A stretch of DNA of 64,000 nucleotides from Haematomicrobium sanguinis DSM 21259 (GTDB lineage: Bacteria > Actinomycetota > Actinomycetes > Actinomycetales > Micrococcaceae), in NCBI RefSeq assembly GCF_000688395.1, contig NZ_JIAG01000004.1, positions 124,001 to 188,000 of the forward strand, given 5' to 3'. Below, piece by piece: positions 1 to 7,606 of the stretch. A program made the translations under genes and the position numbers. The notes under the pieces were generated by a model. That model searched no databases. It was given only the letters and a program-made list of their open reading frames with translations, and had not been told where the DNA came from. The first letter of the stretch is position 1. Every line of letters begins with the position of its first letter.

Positions 1-1
1 T

Positions 2-94
2 CGATTAGATGCCGTGGTCCCTGTCATGATGGAGGAGAGGCGAGGCCCTAAACTGGAAGTTGTTGAAAATACGATGCCCGGTTATGGAGAGTGA
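2..94 (+). CDS. Possible 3' end of an upstream ORF (partial)
   Basis: The frame that begins at base 2 stays open for 30 codons and ends in TGA at 92-94, 21 bases before the disA start. The visible tail is acidic and ends PGYGE. It could be the C-terminus of a gene cotranscribed with disA (radA is a common upstream neighbour of disA), but the 30 residues do not let me recognise a family, and a chance open frame is equally possible. Confidence 0.25.
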   Translation, partial: RLDAVVPVMMEERRGPKLEVVENTMPGYGE

Positions 95-115
95 CCGCGG
101 CCGTAAGGGGTTTTT

Positions 116-1207
116 GTGATCGTTCGAACGCATGGGGAAGCCATGAAAGCCACTCTGGCGCAGGTGGCTCCAGGCACGGAACTACGCGATGGGCTGGAGC
201 GCATTCTGCGTGGACGGACAGGCGCCCTGATTGTCCTTGGCTATGACAAGACGGTGGAGTCCCTGTGTACCGGTGGCTTTGAGATTGGCATTGCCTTCTC
301 CCCCACACGTCTTCGCGAACTGGCGAAAATGGACGGCGCAATTGTGTTGGATCGCGACGCCTCGCAGATCATCCGGGCCGGGGTTCAGCTGGTCCCGGAT
401 CCGACGATTGAGACTCAAGAATCGGGAACCCGACACCGCACCGCGGAGCGGGTTGCCAAACAGACCGGGCTACCCGTCATTTCGGTAAGCCAATCGATGC
501 ACATTATTGCCCTGTACGTGGGCCAGACCCGTCACGTACTGGAGGGCTCTGAAATCATCATGGCTCGCGCCAATCAGGCGTTGCAGACGATGGAACGGTA
601 CCGGTCCAGATTGGATAAGGTGACCCAGAACCTCTCCTCGATGGAGATCGAGTCCACAGTGACTGTGCGGGATGTCGCCTTGGCCTTGCAGCGCGAGGAA
701 ATGGTGCGGCGAATTTCCGAAGAGATTTCGCAATACGTGTTGGAACTCGGCGCAGACGGTCGGCTTCTGGCGTTGCAACTTGAGGAATTGCGCGCCGGGC
801 TCGGCGAAGGCGCAAGCCAGATTTTCCGCGACTACGCCGCGGTTGACGCGAACGACGCGAATTTCGAGACCAGTATCGAGGCTAAAGTTCAGGCTCTGGA
901 AAATCTGGACTCGGCAGGGCTGATTGACCTGACGGCGATTGCACGGATTGTTGGGTTTAACGGGGGCCTGGAGGCACTGGACGGGGTTGTCCAGCCGCGC
1001 GGTTACCGGTTGTTGGCTTCGATCAAGGCGATGCCGCCGGTGGTGGCGAACCGCTTGGTCAATCATTTCGACGGCCTGCAGAACTTGATGGCCGCCGGCA
1101 TCGATGAGCTCATGCAGGTTGAACAAATTGGTGAGCAACGGGCTCGCACGGTTCGTGAGGGACTGTCGCGATTGGCGGAATCGAGCCTGTTGGATCGATA
1201 CCTCTAG
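116..1207 (+). CDS. disA: DisA, diadenylate cyclase and DNA-integrity scanning protein
   Basis: DisA condenses two ATP into cyclic di-AMP and, in the known family, scans DNA as an octamer and pauses at branched structures. The N-terminal DAC domain (about residues 20-150) carries the DGA motif in LAKMDGAIVLD and the RHR motif in GTRHRTAERVAKQTG. A helical linker follows, and the C-terminal helix-hairpin-helix region (about residues 270-363) contains VEQIGEQRARTVREGL. The length of 363 residues is typical. GTG at 116 has AAGGGG five bases upstream; an in-frame ATG at 143 with GGGGAAG upstream is an alternative start that fits mycobacterial homologues about equally well. The gene converges on the membrane protein at 1217-1864 with a 9-base gap. 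Identification is secure; only the start is open. Confidence 0.97.
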   Translation: MIVRTHGEAMKATLAQVAPGTELRDGLERILRGRTGALIVLGYDKTVESLCTGGFEIGIAFSPTRLRELAKMDGAIVLDRDASQIIRAGVQLVPDPTIETQESGTRHRTAERVAKQTGLPVISVSQSMHIIALYVGQTRHVLEGSEIIMARANQALQTMERYRSRLDKVTQNLSSMEIESTVTVRDVALALQREEMVRRISEEISQYVLELGADGRLLALQLEELRAGLGEGASQIFRDYAAVDANDANFETSIEAKVQALENLDSAGLIDLTAIARIVGFNGGLEALDGVVQPRGYRLLASIKAMPPVVANRLVNHFDGLQNLMAAGIDELMQVEQIGEQRARTVREGLSRLAESSLLDRYL

Positions 1208-1216
1208 CGCCGCCAG

Positions 1217-1864
1217 TTACTGAAGCTGGAAGGTTGCGGGTTCGCTTTGAATGTCGCCAAGACGCACCGTCAGCTTGTAGGTGCCCGGTAGCGGAACGGC
1301 TTGCACCGGTTGGCAACCCGGGGCAGTGCGGTTGCGTTCCCAGGTGAAGTTCGCGGTTTCGCTTTTGCCGGGCGGGATGGTTTTTTCCAAGTCGACGGGG
1401 TCGGCTTGGCAGTCGGCGCTGGAGAAAATGCGGTCATCTCCAGAGAAAATCTGGAACTCTTGCTGGGTGGTGCCCACGTTAATTGTGCAATCAACCGAGT
1501 TATTGTTCTTGACCGTCAGCGTCAGCACCGGATTCTTGTCTGCAGGGTAGGACGCGGCGTCCGTGCTCGCGCTCACCTCGATCTTGTCCGGTTGGCAACT
1601 GTTCGGGTCTGCGGTTGGTGGGTCCTCGGCGGCGGCGCTCGGATCGCCGCTCTGGTTCCCCGTGCTCGAGGTGGGTTGAGCTTGGGAGGAGGCATCGCCG
1701 TCGTTCTTCGCTGAATTGCCGCCAATCATTTTGGCGAGCGCAATGCCGCCGGCAACGAGCAACGCGAGGATCACCAAGATCGCGATCCCGGCAACTAGGC
1801 GACGCCGACGGTAGACCGCCGGGGATACCTTCGGTTGCGCCTTGGGGCGGCGATTTTCTGCCAT
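1217..1864 (-). CDS. Single-pass membrane protein with extracellular beta-rich domain
   Basis: Unrecognised 215-residue protein. A basic N-terminus (YRRRR) precedes one hydrophobic segment at about residues 24-47, so the protein should be N-in with an extracellular C-terminus. A Ser/Thr/Gly/Asp-rich linker follows (about residues 50-90). The C-terminal 120 residues look like an immunoglobulin-like beta sandwich: four cysteines, an LTLTVKNNNSVDC strand pattern and a final GTYKLTVRLGD edge. No catalytic motif is visible. Proteins of this shape often sit between disA and mutY in actinobacteria. The ATG lies 66 bases from the divergent mutY start, so the two probably share a promoter region. A cell-surface or lipid-interacting role is possible but unsupported. 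Confidence 0.75.
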   Translation of the reverse strand: MAENRRPKAQPKVSPAVYRRRRLVAGIAILVILALLVAGGIALAKMIGGNSAKNDGDASSQAQPTSSTGNQSGDPSAAAEDPPTADPNSCQPDKIEVSASTDAASYPADKNPVLTLTVKNNNSVDCTINVGTTQQEFQIFSGDDRIFSSADCQADPVDLEKTIPPGKSETANFTWERNRTAPGCQPVQAVPLPGTYKLTVRLGDIQSEPATFQLQ

Positions 1865-1930
1865 GTGTCTAGGGTAGGCGCGCGCGGCGGCAACGGCCGG
1901 GAACCACGCCGCGCCGGTACACTATGCCGA

Positions 1931-2965
1931 GTGAGTTCCCCGGATATTGAGCGCGTGCGGTGCGCGATTGTTGACTGGTATGGGCGCAGTGCGCGCGATC
2001 TGCCGTGGCGCGGCGCGGGGGCGAGCGCGTGGGGCGTGCTGGTGAGCGAGTTCATGCTGCAACAGACTCCGGTGGTGCGGGTGCTGCCGGTGTGGACCGA
2101 ATGGATGCGGCGGTGGCCCACGCCCGCGGACCTGGCTGAGGAGTCGCGCGCCGAGGTGTTGCGCGCGTGGGGGCGGCTGGGGTATCCGCGTCGGGCGTTG
2201 CGGTTGCATGCCAGTGCGGCGGCGATCGTGGAGTCCTTTGGCGGGGAGGTTCCGCGGACTTATGAGGAGTTGCTGTCCTTGCCTGGGGTGGGGACTTATA
2301 CGGCTGCGGCGGTGGCGAGCTTTGCGTTTGGCGAGCGCGAGGTCGTTGTCGATACCAATATTCGGCGGGTCGAGGCACGGCTAGTGTCCGGGGTCGCTCA
2401 GCCGGCAGCGTCGCTGACGCGGGCGGAAACGGATGTGGCTGCGCGGTTGGTGCCGGAGCAAGATGGGTTCGGGGCGGATTCGGCCGCGCGGTGGAACATT
2501 GCCGTGATGGAGTTGGGGGCGCTGGTGTGTACCGCGCGGTCGCCGAAGTGCGTTGAGTGTCCGGTGGTTGGCGATTGCGCTTGGGTCGATGCCGGGCGGC
2601 CGGCCCCGCCGCTCGATCGGCCGCGGCGAACTCAGGCTTGGCATGGAACCGATCGGCAAGTGCGCGGTGCGGTGATGGCGGTGTTGCGGGCTGCAGGTGG
2701 GGCCGCGGACGTCGCCGAGCTGGGGAGCGCCGGTGAAGTGGCCGCTGATCGCGGAGTCGGTGGCGTAGCGCGGTCGCGATTGGGCGTGGCGCCAACCGTG
2801 GTCGAGGTTGTTTACGAGCCGCTTGCGAAGCTTTACGCGCTTGGTGCGCCGCAAGAGCAGTTGGAACGGGCGGTTGTGGGCCTGGTTGCGGATGGGCTGG
2901 CTGAATGGGATGGAGCGGCCGAGAGCCAAGGGACAGCCGAGGCAATCCTGCGCCTCCCCCGATAG
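1931..2965 (+). CDS. mutY: MutY, A/G-specific adenine DNA glycosylase
   Basis: MutY removes adenine mispaired with 8-oxoguanine. The helix-hairpin-helix LPGVGTYTAAAVASFAF, the catalytic Asp in VVVDTNIRRVEARL and the catalytic Glu in VSEFMLQQTPV are all visible. The iron-sulfur ligands have the expected C-x6-C-x2-C-x5-C spacing in the segment starting CTARSPKC. The frame extends upstream to 1835, but that part would overlap the divergent membrane-protein gene and looks non-coding. GTG at 1931 gives VSSPDIERVRCAIVDWY, where family members begin, for 344 residues. The C-terminus lacks an obvious full 8-oxoG-recognition domain, as in other short actinobacterial MutY proteins. It converges on dhaM across a long hairpin. 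Confidence 0.95.
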   Translation: MSSPDIERVRCAIVDWYGRSARDLPWRGAGASAWGVLVSEFMLQQTPVVRVLPVWTEWMRRWPTPADLAEESRAEVLRAWGRLGYPRRALRLHASAAAIVESFGGEVPRTYEELLSLPGVGTYTAAAVASFAFGEREVVVDTNIRRVEARLVSGVAQPAASLTRAETDVAARLVPEQDGFGADSAARWNIAVMELGALVCTARSPKCVECPVVGDCAWVDAGRPAPPLDRPRRTQAWHGTDRQVRGAVMAVLRAAGGAADVAELGSAGEVAADRGVGGVARSRLGVAPTVVEVVYEPLAKLYALGAPQEQLERAVVGLVADGLAEWDGAAESQGTAEAILRLPR

Positions 2966-3000
2966 TCGCAATTGCCTGCAGGCTCCGTGCCACTCCATGT

Positions 3001-3066
3001 CTCGACTGTGTAGCAGTTAATGCCCATTCTGGAGCAAACATGGGCATTAACTGCTACACAGTCGAG
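3001..3066. repeat. Perfect 27-bp inverted repeat (family 2, copy 1)
   Basis: Left arm 3001-3027 and right arm 3040-3066 are exact reverse complements (27/27) around a 12-base loop. The outer part reads CTCGACTGTGTAG and the inner part ends TTAATGCCCAT. The element fills the gap between convergent mutY and dhaM and stops four bases before the dhaM stop codon. It has no T-tract on either side. Its outer TCGACTGTG and inner TAATGC words recur in the element at 16989-17058. Confidence 0.95.
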
Positions 3067-3069
3067 GGG

Positions 3070-3873
3070 TTAGAGCTCGCCGAAACCATTTTCCACCTGC
3101 CGGGCCAGCCACTCCTTCGCCGCCTGCGCTTCGGGGCCGGTGGCGGTCAAAGTCAACTCTTGGCCCTTTTTGAGCCCGAGAGTCATGAGCAACATGACCG
3201 ATGCTGCGTCCACGCCATTGATTTCCGCTTCAACGTCTAAATCCTGAATTTTCTTGGCAACTTCCGCGGCCGGGCGAGCGTGCAGGCCCATCTCGTTGGG
3301 GAGCGTCCAGGTGCCGGTCACGGTCCCGCCGCCGGCACCATCGATGCCACTCCCGGTTCCAGCGGGTCCACCGGCGCTACCTTCGCCGCTAGCCGCGGTA
3401 GCCTGACCGCCCGGCGAATCCGGGCCTGAAACCGAACCAGTACCAGAACCAGGATCCGAATTCGGTGGCTCGCCAATCTTCCCCGCCGCCATCAAACCGG
3501 CGGCACCCTCGGCGGCCCGGGCGACCTCGTCGACCGACTGGCCACCAGCGGCCGCGACAGCGGCAGCCACCGCGCCCTCGACCAGCGGTGCGTCGGCGAT
3601 CTGTACGCCAGGTGCGAGCGCAGGATCCAACATTTCCACAACCATTTCGGCGCTCATGACTGCTGAGCCAAGGTCAGTCAGCACCACGACCCCGTCACCA
3701 GATTCGACAGCCTCTATCCCCGACTGAATTTTGGCCACACTCGTGCCAATGCCGCCATCGTCGGTGCCCCCGGCGGCTGCCATCGCGACATCGGTCGCCA
3801 TTTGCCCGGCCAACTCAATCACGCCGTCCGCAATCTTCGCGGAGTGCGAGACTACCACCAGCCCGACGCTCAT
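3070..3873 (-). CDS. dhaM: DhaM, phosphotransferase subunit of PTS-dependent dihydroxyacetone kinase
   Basis: DhaM relays phosphate from the PTS to ADP bound on DhaL. Residues 1-130 form an EIIA-Man-like domain with the phospho-accepting His in GLVVVSHSAKIADGV. Residues about 140-185 are a Gly/Ser/Pro linker. Residues about 185-267 are an HPr domain with the active-site motif GLHARPAAEVAKKI. The length of 267 residues fits two-domain actinobacterial DhaM; the third EI-like domain of E. coli DhaM is absent. The start overlaps the dhaL stop by 4 bases (ATGA). It is the last gene of dhaK-dhaL-dhaM. Confidence 0.95.
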   Translation of the reverse strand: MSVGLVVVSHSAKIADGVIELAGQMATDVAMAAAGGTDDGGIGTSVAKIQSGIEAVESGDGVVVLTDLGSAVMSAEMVVEMLDPALAPGVQIADAPLVEGAVAAAVAAAGGQSVDEVARAAEGAAGLMAAGKIGEPPNSDPGSGTGSVSGPDSPGGQATAASGEGSAGGPAGTGSGIDGAGGGTVTGTWTLPNEMGLHARPAAEVAKKIQDLDVEAEINGVDAASVMLLMTLGLKKGQELTLTATGPEAQAAKEWLARQVENGFGEL

Positions 3874-4583
3874 TCGGTCTCCCCGACGTGCGTGCCCGCC
3901 GCATCCGCACCAGCCATCAGGATCAATCCCGTGGAGACAGCGCCAGGATCACGAGTCCCCGCACTGCGTTCGCCGAGGTAACTTGCCCGACCCTTACGGG
4001 CAACCAGTGGCTCGGTCGCGTCCGCCCCGGCCACTGCGGCATTGGCGGCCGCAGCCATTACTTCGGCAGCGCTTGCCCCGGCTTGAGCCGCGGTTTGTGC
4101 CGCCTCGACCGCTGGCGTCCAGGCGTCGATCATGGTCTTGTCACCGCTTTCGGCCTTTCCACGCGAGACCACACCGTCGCGGGCGGCCTCTAAACCAGCG
4201 GCCAACTGGCCCCCGTCTACAGCTGGCGCAGCCCCAAGCGCGGTTGCCATCCGCAAGAATGCGGTCCCGTACAGCGGGCCGGCGGCACCCCCAACCGTTG
4301 ACATCAAGGTCATGGCAGCAGTTTTGAGCACGTCTCCGACAGATTCGCCTGAGCCACCCGCGCCGCCCCCGAGCTTCTCCACGACAGCCTTCATCCCGCG
4401 ATCCATATTCGCACCGTGATCGCCGTCGCCAATCCGGCGGTCCAAATCACTCAGCTCATCGGCATTCTCACTCAGAGCCTTAGCGGCATCTGCCATCCAG
4501 CGCCGCGCCCAGGCCCCATTAAGGGTACCCTCCCCGGCACTACCAGCCCCAGCGGCACCATCGACGCTTTCCGTCATTCCCAT
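3870..4583 (-). CDS. dhaL: DhaL, ADP-binding subunit of dihydroxyacetone kinase
   Basis: DhaL holds ADP as a tightly bound cofactor and transfers phosphate from DhaM to dihydroxyacetone on DhaK. The Mg-nucleotide aspartate cluster is visible in DLDRRIGDGDHGANMDRGM, and the phosphate-binding STVGGAAGPLYGTAF loop follows. The GDKTMIDAWTPA segment is typical of the family. Upstream in-frame ATGs exist at 4595 and 4628, but ATG at 4583 forms a TGATG overlap with the dhaK stop, which argues for translational coupling. An Ala/Gly-rich N-terminal extension of about 15 residues precedes the conserved part. Confidence 0.95.
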   Translation of the reverse strand: MGMTESVDGAAGAGSAGEGTLNGAWARRWMADAAKALSENADELSDLDRRIGDGDHGANMDRGMKAVVEKLGGGAGGSGESVGDVLKTAAMTLMSTVGGAAGPLYGTAFLRMATALGAAPAVDGGQLAAGLEAARDGVVSRGKAESGDKTMIDAWTPAVEAAQTAAQAGASAAEVMAAAANAAVAGADATEPLVARKGRASYLGERSAGTRDPGAVSTGLILMAGADAAGTHVGETE

Positions 4584-5584
4584 CACACTCCCCATCGCAG
4601 CGCCGGCGTGTTGACCGGCGCATCCCACAATTCGATCAGCTCATCGTCCAAACGCAACACGGTAATCGACGCGCCCTCCATGTCCAGCGACGTCACGTAG
4701 TTCCCCACCAGCGAGCGAGCCACCTCGACCCCGGCCTCACGCAGAATCCCGTACGCCGCGCGGAACACAATAAAGAGTTCACTCTCCGGCGTCCCGCCCA
4801 TCCCGTTCACAAACAGCAGCACCCGCTCCCCCGAATTCAACCCCAAATCGGAGGTGATCGCAGACATCAGACGCGCCGTAATCGCGTCCGCGGGCTCCAA
4901 ATCGACCTGCTCGCGCCCAGGCTCGCCATGAATCCCGATCCCGATTTCGATCTTGTCTTCCGCCAGGTCAAAACCGGGCTTTCCGGCATGCGGCACCGTC
5001 CCGGCACGCAACGCCACTCCCATGCTGCGTACCTCGGAAACCACTTTTTCGCCAACCCGCACCACGTCATCCAACGCATCCGACCGGGCCGCCGCGGCAC
5101 CGGCAATTTTCTCCACCAGCACGGTCCCCGCAACGCCACGCCGCCCGGCGGTGTACAGCGAATCCTGCACAGCAACGTCATCGTTCACCAACACTTGCCT
5201 GACCTCAATGCCCTCCGCGGCGGCCAGTTCCGCGGCGGTTTCGAAATTCAGCACGTCACCGGTGTAGTTCTTCACAATATGTACGACGCCGTTGCCCGCG
5301 TTGGCAGCGCGGGTCGCCTCGAGTATTTGGTCGGGTGTGGGAGAAGTAAAAACCGCACCCGGCACGGCGGCGTCCAGCATTCCATAACCGACGAACCCGG
5401 CGTGCAACGGCTCATGGCCGCTGCCACCTCCGGAAACCAGACCCACCTTCCCGGCCTCCGGCGCCTGCACCCACCGGATATATAACGGATCCCACTCGAC
5501 CGCCACATAATCGGGAAAGGCCAGTTCAAAACCGGCAACGGACTCGGTGACGACGTTCTCGACGTCATTTATGAGCTTCTTCAT
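4583..5584 (-). CDS. dhaK: DhaK, dihydroxyacetone-binding subunit of dihydroxyacetone kinase
   Basis: DhaK binds dihydroxyacetone covalently and presents it for phosphorylation to DHAP. The family starts MKKLINDVENVVTES. The GLVSGGGSGHEPLHAGFVG glycine motif and the substrate His in EIGIGIHGEPGREQ (hemiaminal linkage) are present. The length of 333 residues matches the family. It is the first gene of the operon, 82 bases downstream of the marR stop, with a small GC hairpin at 5608-5626 in between. No dedicated Dha regulator (DhaR or DhaS) is adjacent. Confidence 0.96.
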   Translation of the reverse strand: MKKLINDVENVVTESVAGFELAFPDYVAVEWDPLYIRWVQAPEAGKVGLVSGGGSGHEPLHAGFVGYGMLDAAVPGAVFTSPTPDQILEATRAANAGNGVVHIVKNYTGDVLNFETAAELAAAEGIEVRQVLVNDDVAVQDSLYTAGRRGVAGTVLVEKIAGAAAARSDALDDVVRVGEKVVSEVRSMGVALRAGTVPHAGKPGFDLAEDKIEIGIGIHGEPGREQVDLEPADAITARLMSAITSDLGLNSGERVLLFVNGMGGTPESELFIVFRAAYGILREAGVEVARSLVGNYVTSLDMEGASITVLRLDDELIELWDAPVNTPALRWGV

Positions 5585-5607
5585 GATGGCCGCCTCAAGC
5601 TAGTGTT

Positions 5608-5626
5608 CCGCCCTTAGTACGGGCGG
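5608..5626. other. Short GC hairpin between marR and dhaK
   Basis: CCGCCC and GGGCGG flank a 7-base loop in the 82-base gap between marR and dhaK. No T-run follows on the minus strand, so it may be a weak terminator of the marR transcript, a dha 5'-UTR element, or chance. Confidence 0.3.
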
Positions 5627-5666
5627 TTGTTTGTAACCTTACTCGTCGGCTACAAGGCGCAAAAGG

Positions 5667-6125
5667 TCAGCCGTCAGATTCCAAAACTCGAGGATTAACC
5701 CGATACAAAAGCGCGGCCAGCTGGCGCCTCTCCTCGCCGCTCAGGCGTTCCAGGAGGTTTTCGCGAATAATCGCGGAGTAACCGCCCACGAGTTGGCGGA
5801 ATCGATCTTGGCCCACGCCGGTGAGCCGCGCAAGAGTACACCGGCGATCCTGCGGATCGGCGGTACGCTCAGCGAGGCCCTTTTTCTCCAGACGGCGAAT
5901 CCGGTGCGAAAGGTGGGATGCGGACATCAGCGCCTTATCGGCAAGGTCGCCCATTTTGACGCCGCCGCTCGCCTCCGCCTCCGCCAGCGCAATCATGAGC
6001 CCAAACTCCCCCATGGTCAGTTTGTGCGGGGCCAAATACGCGGTGAGCCGCTCTTCGATCGTCCGATAGCTTCCGAGCAGGTTTCGCCATGCCGCCCGCT
6101 CGCGAGGATCCAACGCCCCGCTCAT
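5667..6125 (-). CDS. MarR-family transcriptional regulator
   Basis: This is a 152-residue winged-helix regulator. The recognition region LADKALMSASHLSHRIRRLEKKGLAERTADPQDRRCTLARL shows the MarR signature, with the DxRxxxLxLT wing in DPQDRRCTLARLTGVG. The start overlaps the upstream MFS gene by ATGA, so it is the second gene of an MFS-marR operon. The palindrome TTGACA-G-TGTCAA in the operon promoter is the likely autoregulatory site. The ligand cannot be read from the sequence. Confidence 0.92.
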   Translation of the reverse strand: MSGALDPRERAAWRNLLGSYRTIEERLTAYLAPHKLTMGEFGLMIALAEAEASGGVKMGDLADKALMSASHLSHRIRRLEKKGLAERTADPQDRRCTLARLTGVGQDRFRQLVGGYSAIIRENLLERLSGEERRQLAALLYRVNPRVLESDG

Positions 6126-7348
6126 GAGACGACCGTCGGCGCGCTAGCCGCGTCAATAATGTACCCGCGGCGCCCGGCGAAAATCCCGGCCACAAGCGCG
6201 AGAGTTGCCAGCCCCACCAAGATGAACGCGACGGGCCGCCACGAGTCGCTGGCATCGTGAATGAAGCCAAAGAGCACCGGTGCGATACTGGCAAATACAT
6301 ACCCTACGCTTTGCGACATCCCGGACAGCCGGGCCGCTTCTCGAGGGGTTCGCGTCTTCAGGCTCACCAGCGTGAATGACATGGAGAAACAGCCGGCGGC
6401 CCCTAAGCCGATCACGATCGTAAAGAGCCCGGCGAGGTGCCCCTCGGTCAAGAGAACCCCAGTCGTCCCGATCAGAAGCATCGATGCCGCGATCGCGGCC
6501 ACACCGGATTGGCTGGCTCGCCTCGTGCTCGCGAGCGGCACCAATATCGAGGCAATCGGACCGATGATCGCAAACCCGCCCACGTACGCCGCCGCGACCG
6601 TACTCGGCAGCCCGTTATCGGTCAGAATTCGCGGGAACCACGCCATGACAGTGTAGCCAATGGCAGCCTGCGCTCCGAAGAACACCGCCAACTGCCACGC
6701 CCGCGCATTCTTGAACACCGAGGGGCTCGGCTCCAGAATCCGCACCTCGTGCTTTTCGCGCTCAAACGGGAACCAAAACAGGAGCGCAAATATCCCCGGA
6801 ATGGCGATGACCCCAAACGCGCCCTGCCATCCAAGCCCCAATCCATTCGCGATCGGCAACGCCAACACCGAGGCGACGCCGCCGCCAATCGACATCATTG
6901 TCGTGTAGAGCGCGGTGACGAGCCCAATGTGTTTGGGAAAGTCCTTCTGGGCGATCGTAGATAGCAGAACGTTCGGCGCCACAATCCCCAGCGCCGACAC
7001 CAAAGTGCCAAGGTACAACGTAGGAATCGCGGGAATCCACCGCAATAGGCTTCCCACCACAATCAGCGCCAGCCCCACCATGATGACGCGCTCGGCACCC
7101 CAGCGGTGCGCAAACCTGGACATCAGCGGGGACATCGTGACAAACACCAGCAGCGAAATCGTGGTTACCAGGCCCACAGCGGCCGACGTCAACGAAAGCC
7201 CAGACCCGATCAGCTCGGCCAGCGGCCCAACGATTGAAAGCGGGGGCCGCAACATGAACGCGGTCGCCAAAAGAGTGACGCCCAAAACGGGTAGGCGCCA
7301 GCGATGATCCGGCGAAATCCGCCGCCGCAACATCGAGTGAGAGCTCAC
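6122..7348 (-). CDS. MFS transporter, CynX/NimT-like
   Basis: This is a 408-residue major facilitator with about 12 membrane segments. The N-terminus LLATAFMLRPPLSIVGPLAELI matches the CynX/NimT subgroup (cyanate, nitroimidazole and other small solutes). GTG at 7348 has GGTGGGG six bases upstream; ATG at 7333 has no clear ribosome-binding site. It overlaps marR by 4 bases. The promoter is at 7427-7455, giving a leader of about 70 bases. Export of the MarR ligand is an inference from the operon structure. Confidence 0.9.
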   Translation of the reverse strand: MSSHSMLRRRISPDHRWRLPVLGVTLLATAFMLRPPLSIVGPLAELIGSGLSLTSAAVGLVTTISLLVFVTMSPLMSRFAHRWGAERVIMVGLALIVVGSLLRWIPAIPTLYLGTLVSALGIVAPNVLLSTIAQKDFPKHIGLVTALYTTMMSIGGGVASVLALPIANGLGLGWQGAFGVIAIPGIFALLFWFPFEREKHEVRILEPSPSVFKNARAWQLAVFFGAQAAIGYTVMAWFPRILTDNGLPSTVAAAYVGGFAIIGPIASILVPLASTRRASQSGVAAIAASMLLIGTTGVLLTEGHLAGLFTIVIGLGAAGCFSMSFTLVSLKTRTPREAARLSGMSQSVGYVFASIAPVLFGFIHDASDSWRPVAFILVGLATLALVAGIFAGRRGYIIDAASAPTVVS

Positions 7349-7426
7349 TTAAACCCCACCAAAACCTCTCTTCGCCCTGGAACTGAACCGACAGCGGGCC
7401 GCGCAATCCGTGCGCGGCCCCAGTCA

Positions 7427-7455
7427 AAGGTAGGGAGTTTGCTTGACAGTGTCAA
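7427..7455 (-). promoter_or_regulatory. Promoter with overlapping MarR-type operator for the MFS-marR operon
   Basis: On the minus strand, TTGACA (7455-7450) and TACCTT (7432-7427) are separated by exactly 17 bases. The -35 box is half of a perfect palindrome, TTGACA-G-TGTCAA (7443-7455). A repressor bound there would block RNA polymerase. The match to MarR half-site geometry and the regulator in the same operon support autoregulation; this is inference from sequence. Confidence 0.65.
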
Positions 7456-7532
7456 ATAAAGTTACTCCCACCACACCATGCCCGCGCGCCGAGACGGCAG
7501 TTTGCCCGCAGGCCGCCCGGGTGCGCACCACA

Positions 7533-7579
7533 AAAAAGTACGACGGCGATCCAAGGCTTGGATCGCCGTCGTACTTTTT
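7533..7579. terminator. Bidirectional terminator built from inverted ACGACGGCG words
   Basis: Arms 7533-7555 and 7557-7579 are perfect reverse complements (23 bp) around one base, starting with A5 and ending with T5, so the hairpin has a U-tract on both strands. Each arm carries GTACGACGGCGATCC. It lies 28 bases past the stop of the DHA2 exporter and isolates it from the MFS-marR promoter. Confidence 0.9.
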
Positions 7580-7606
7580 ATTTGTGGCTGGCTAGGCGCC
7601 TGCCCA

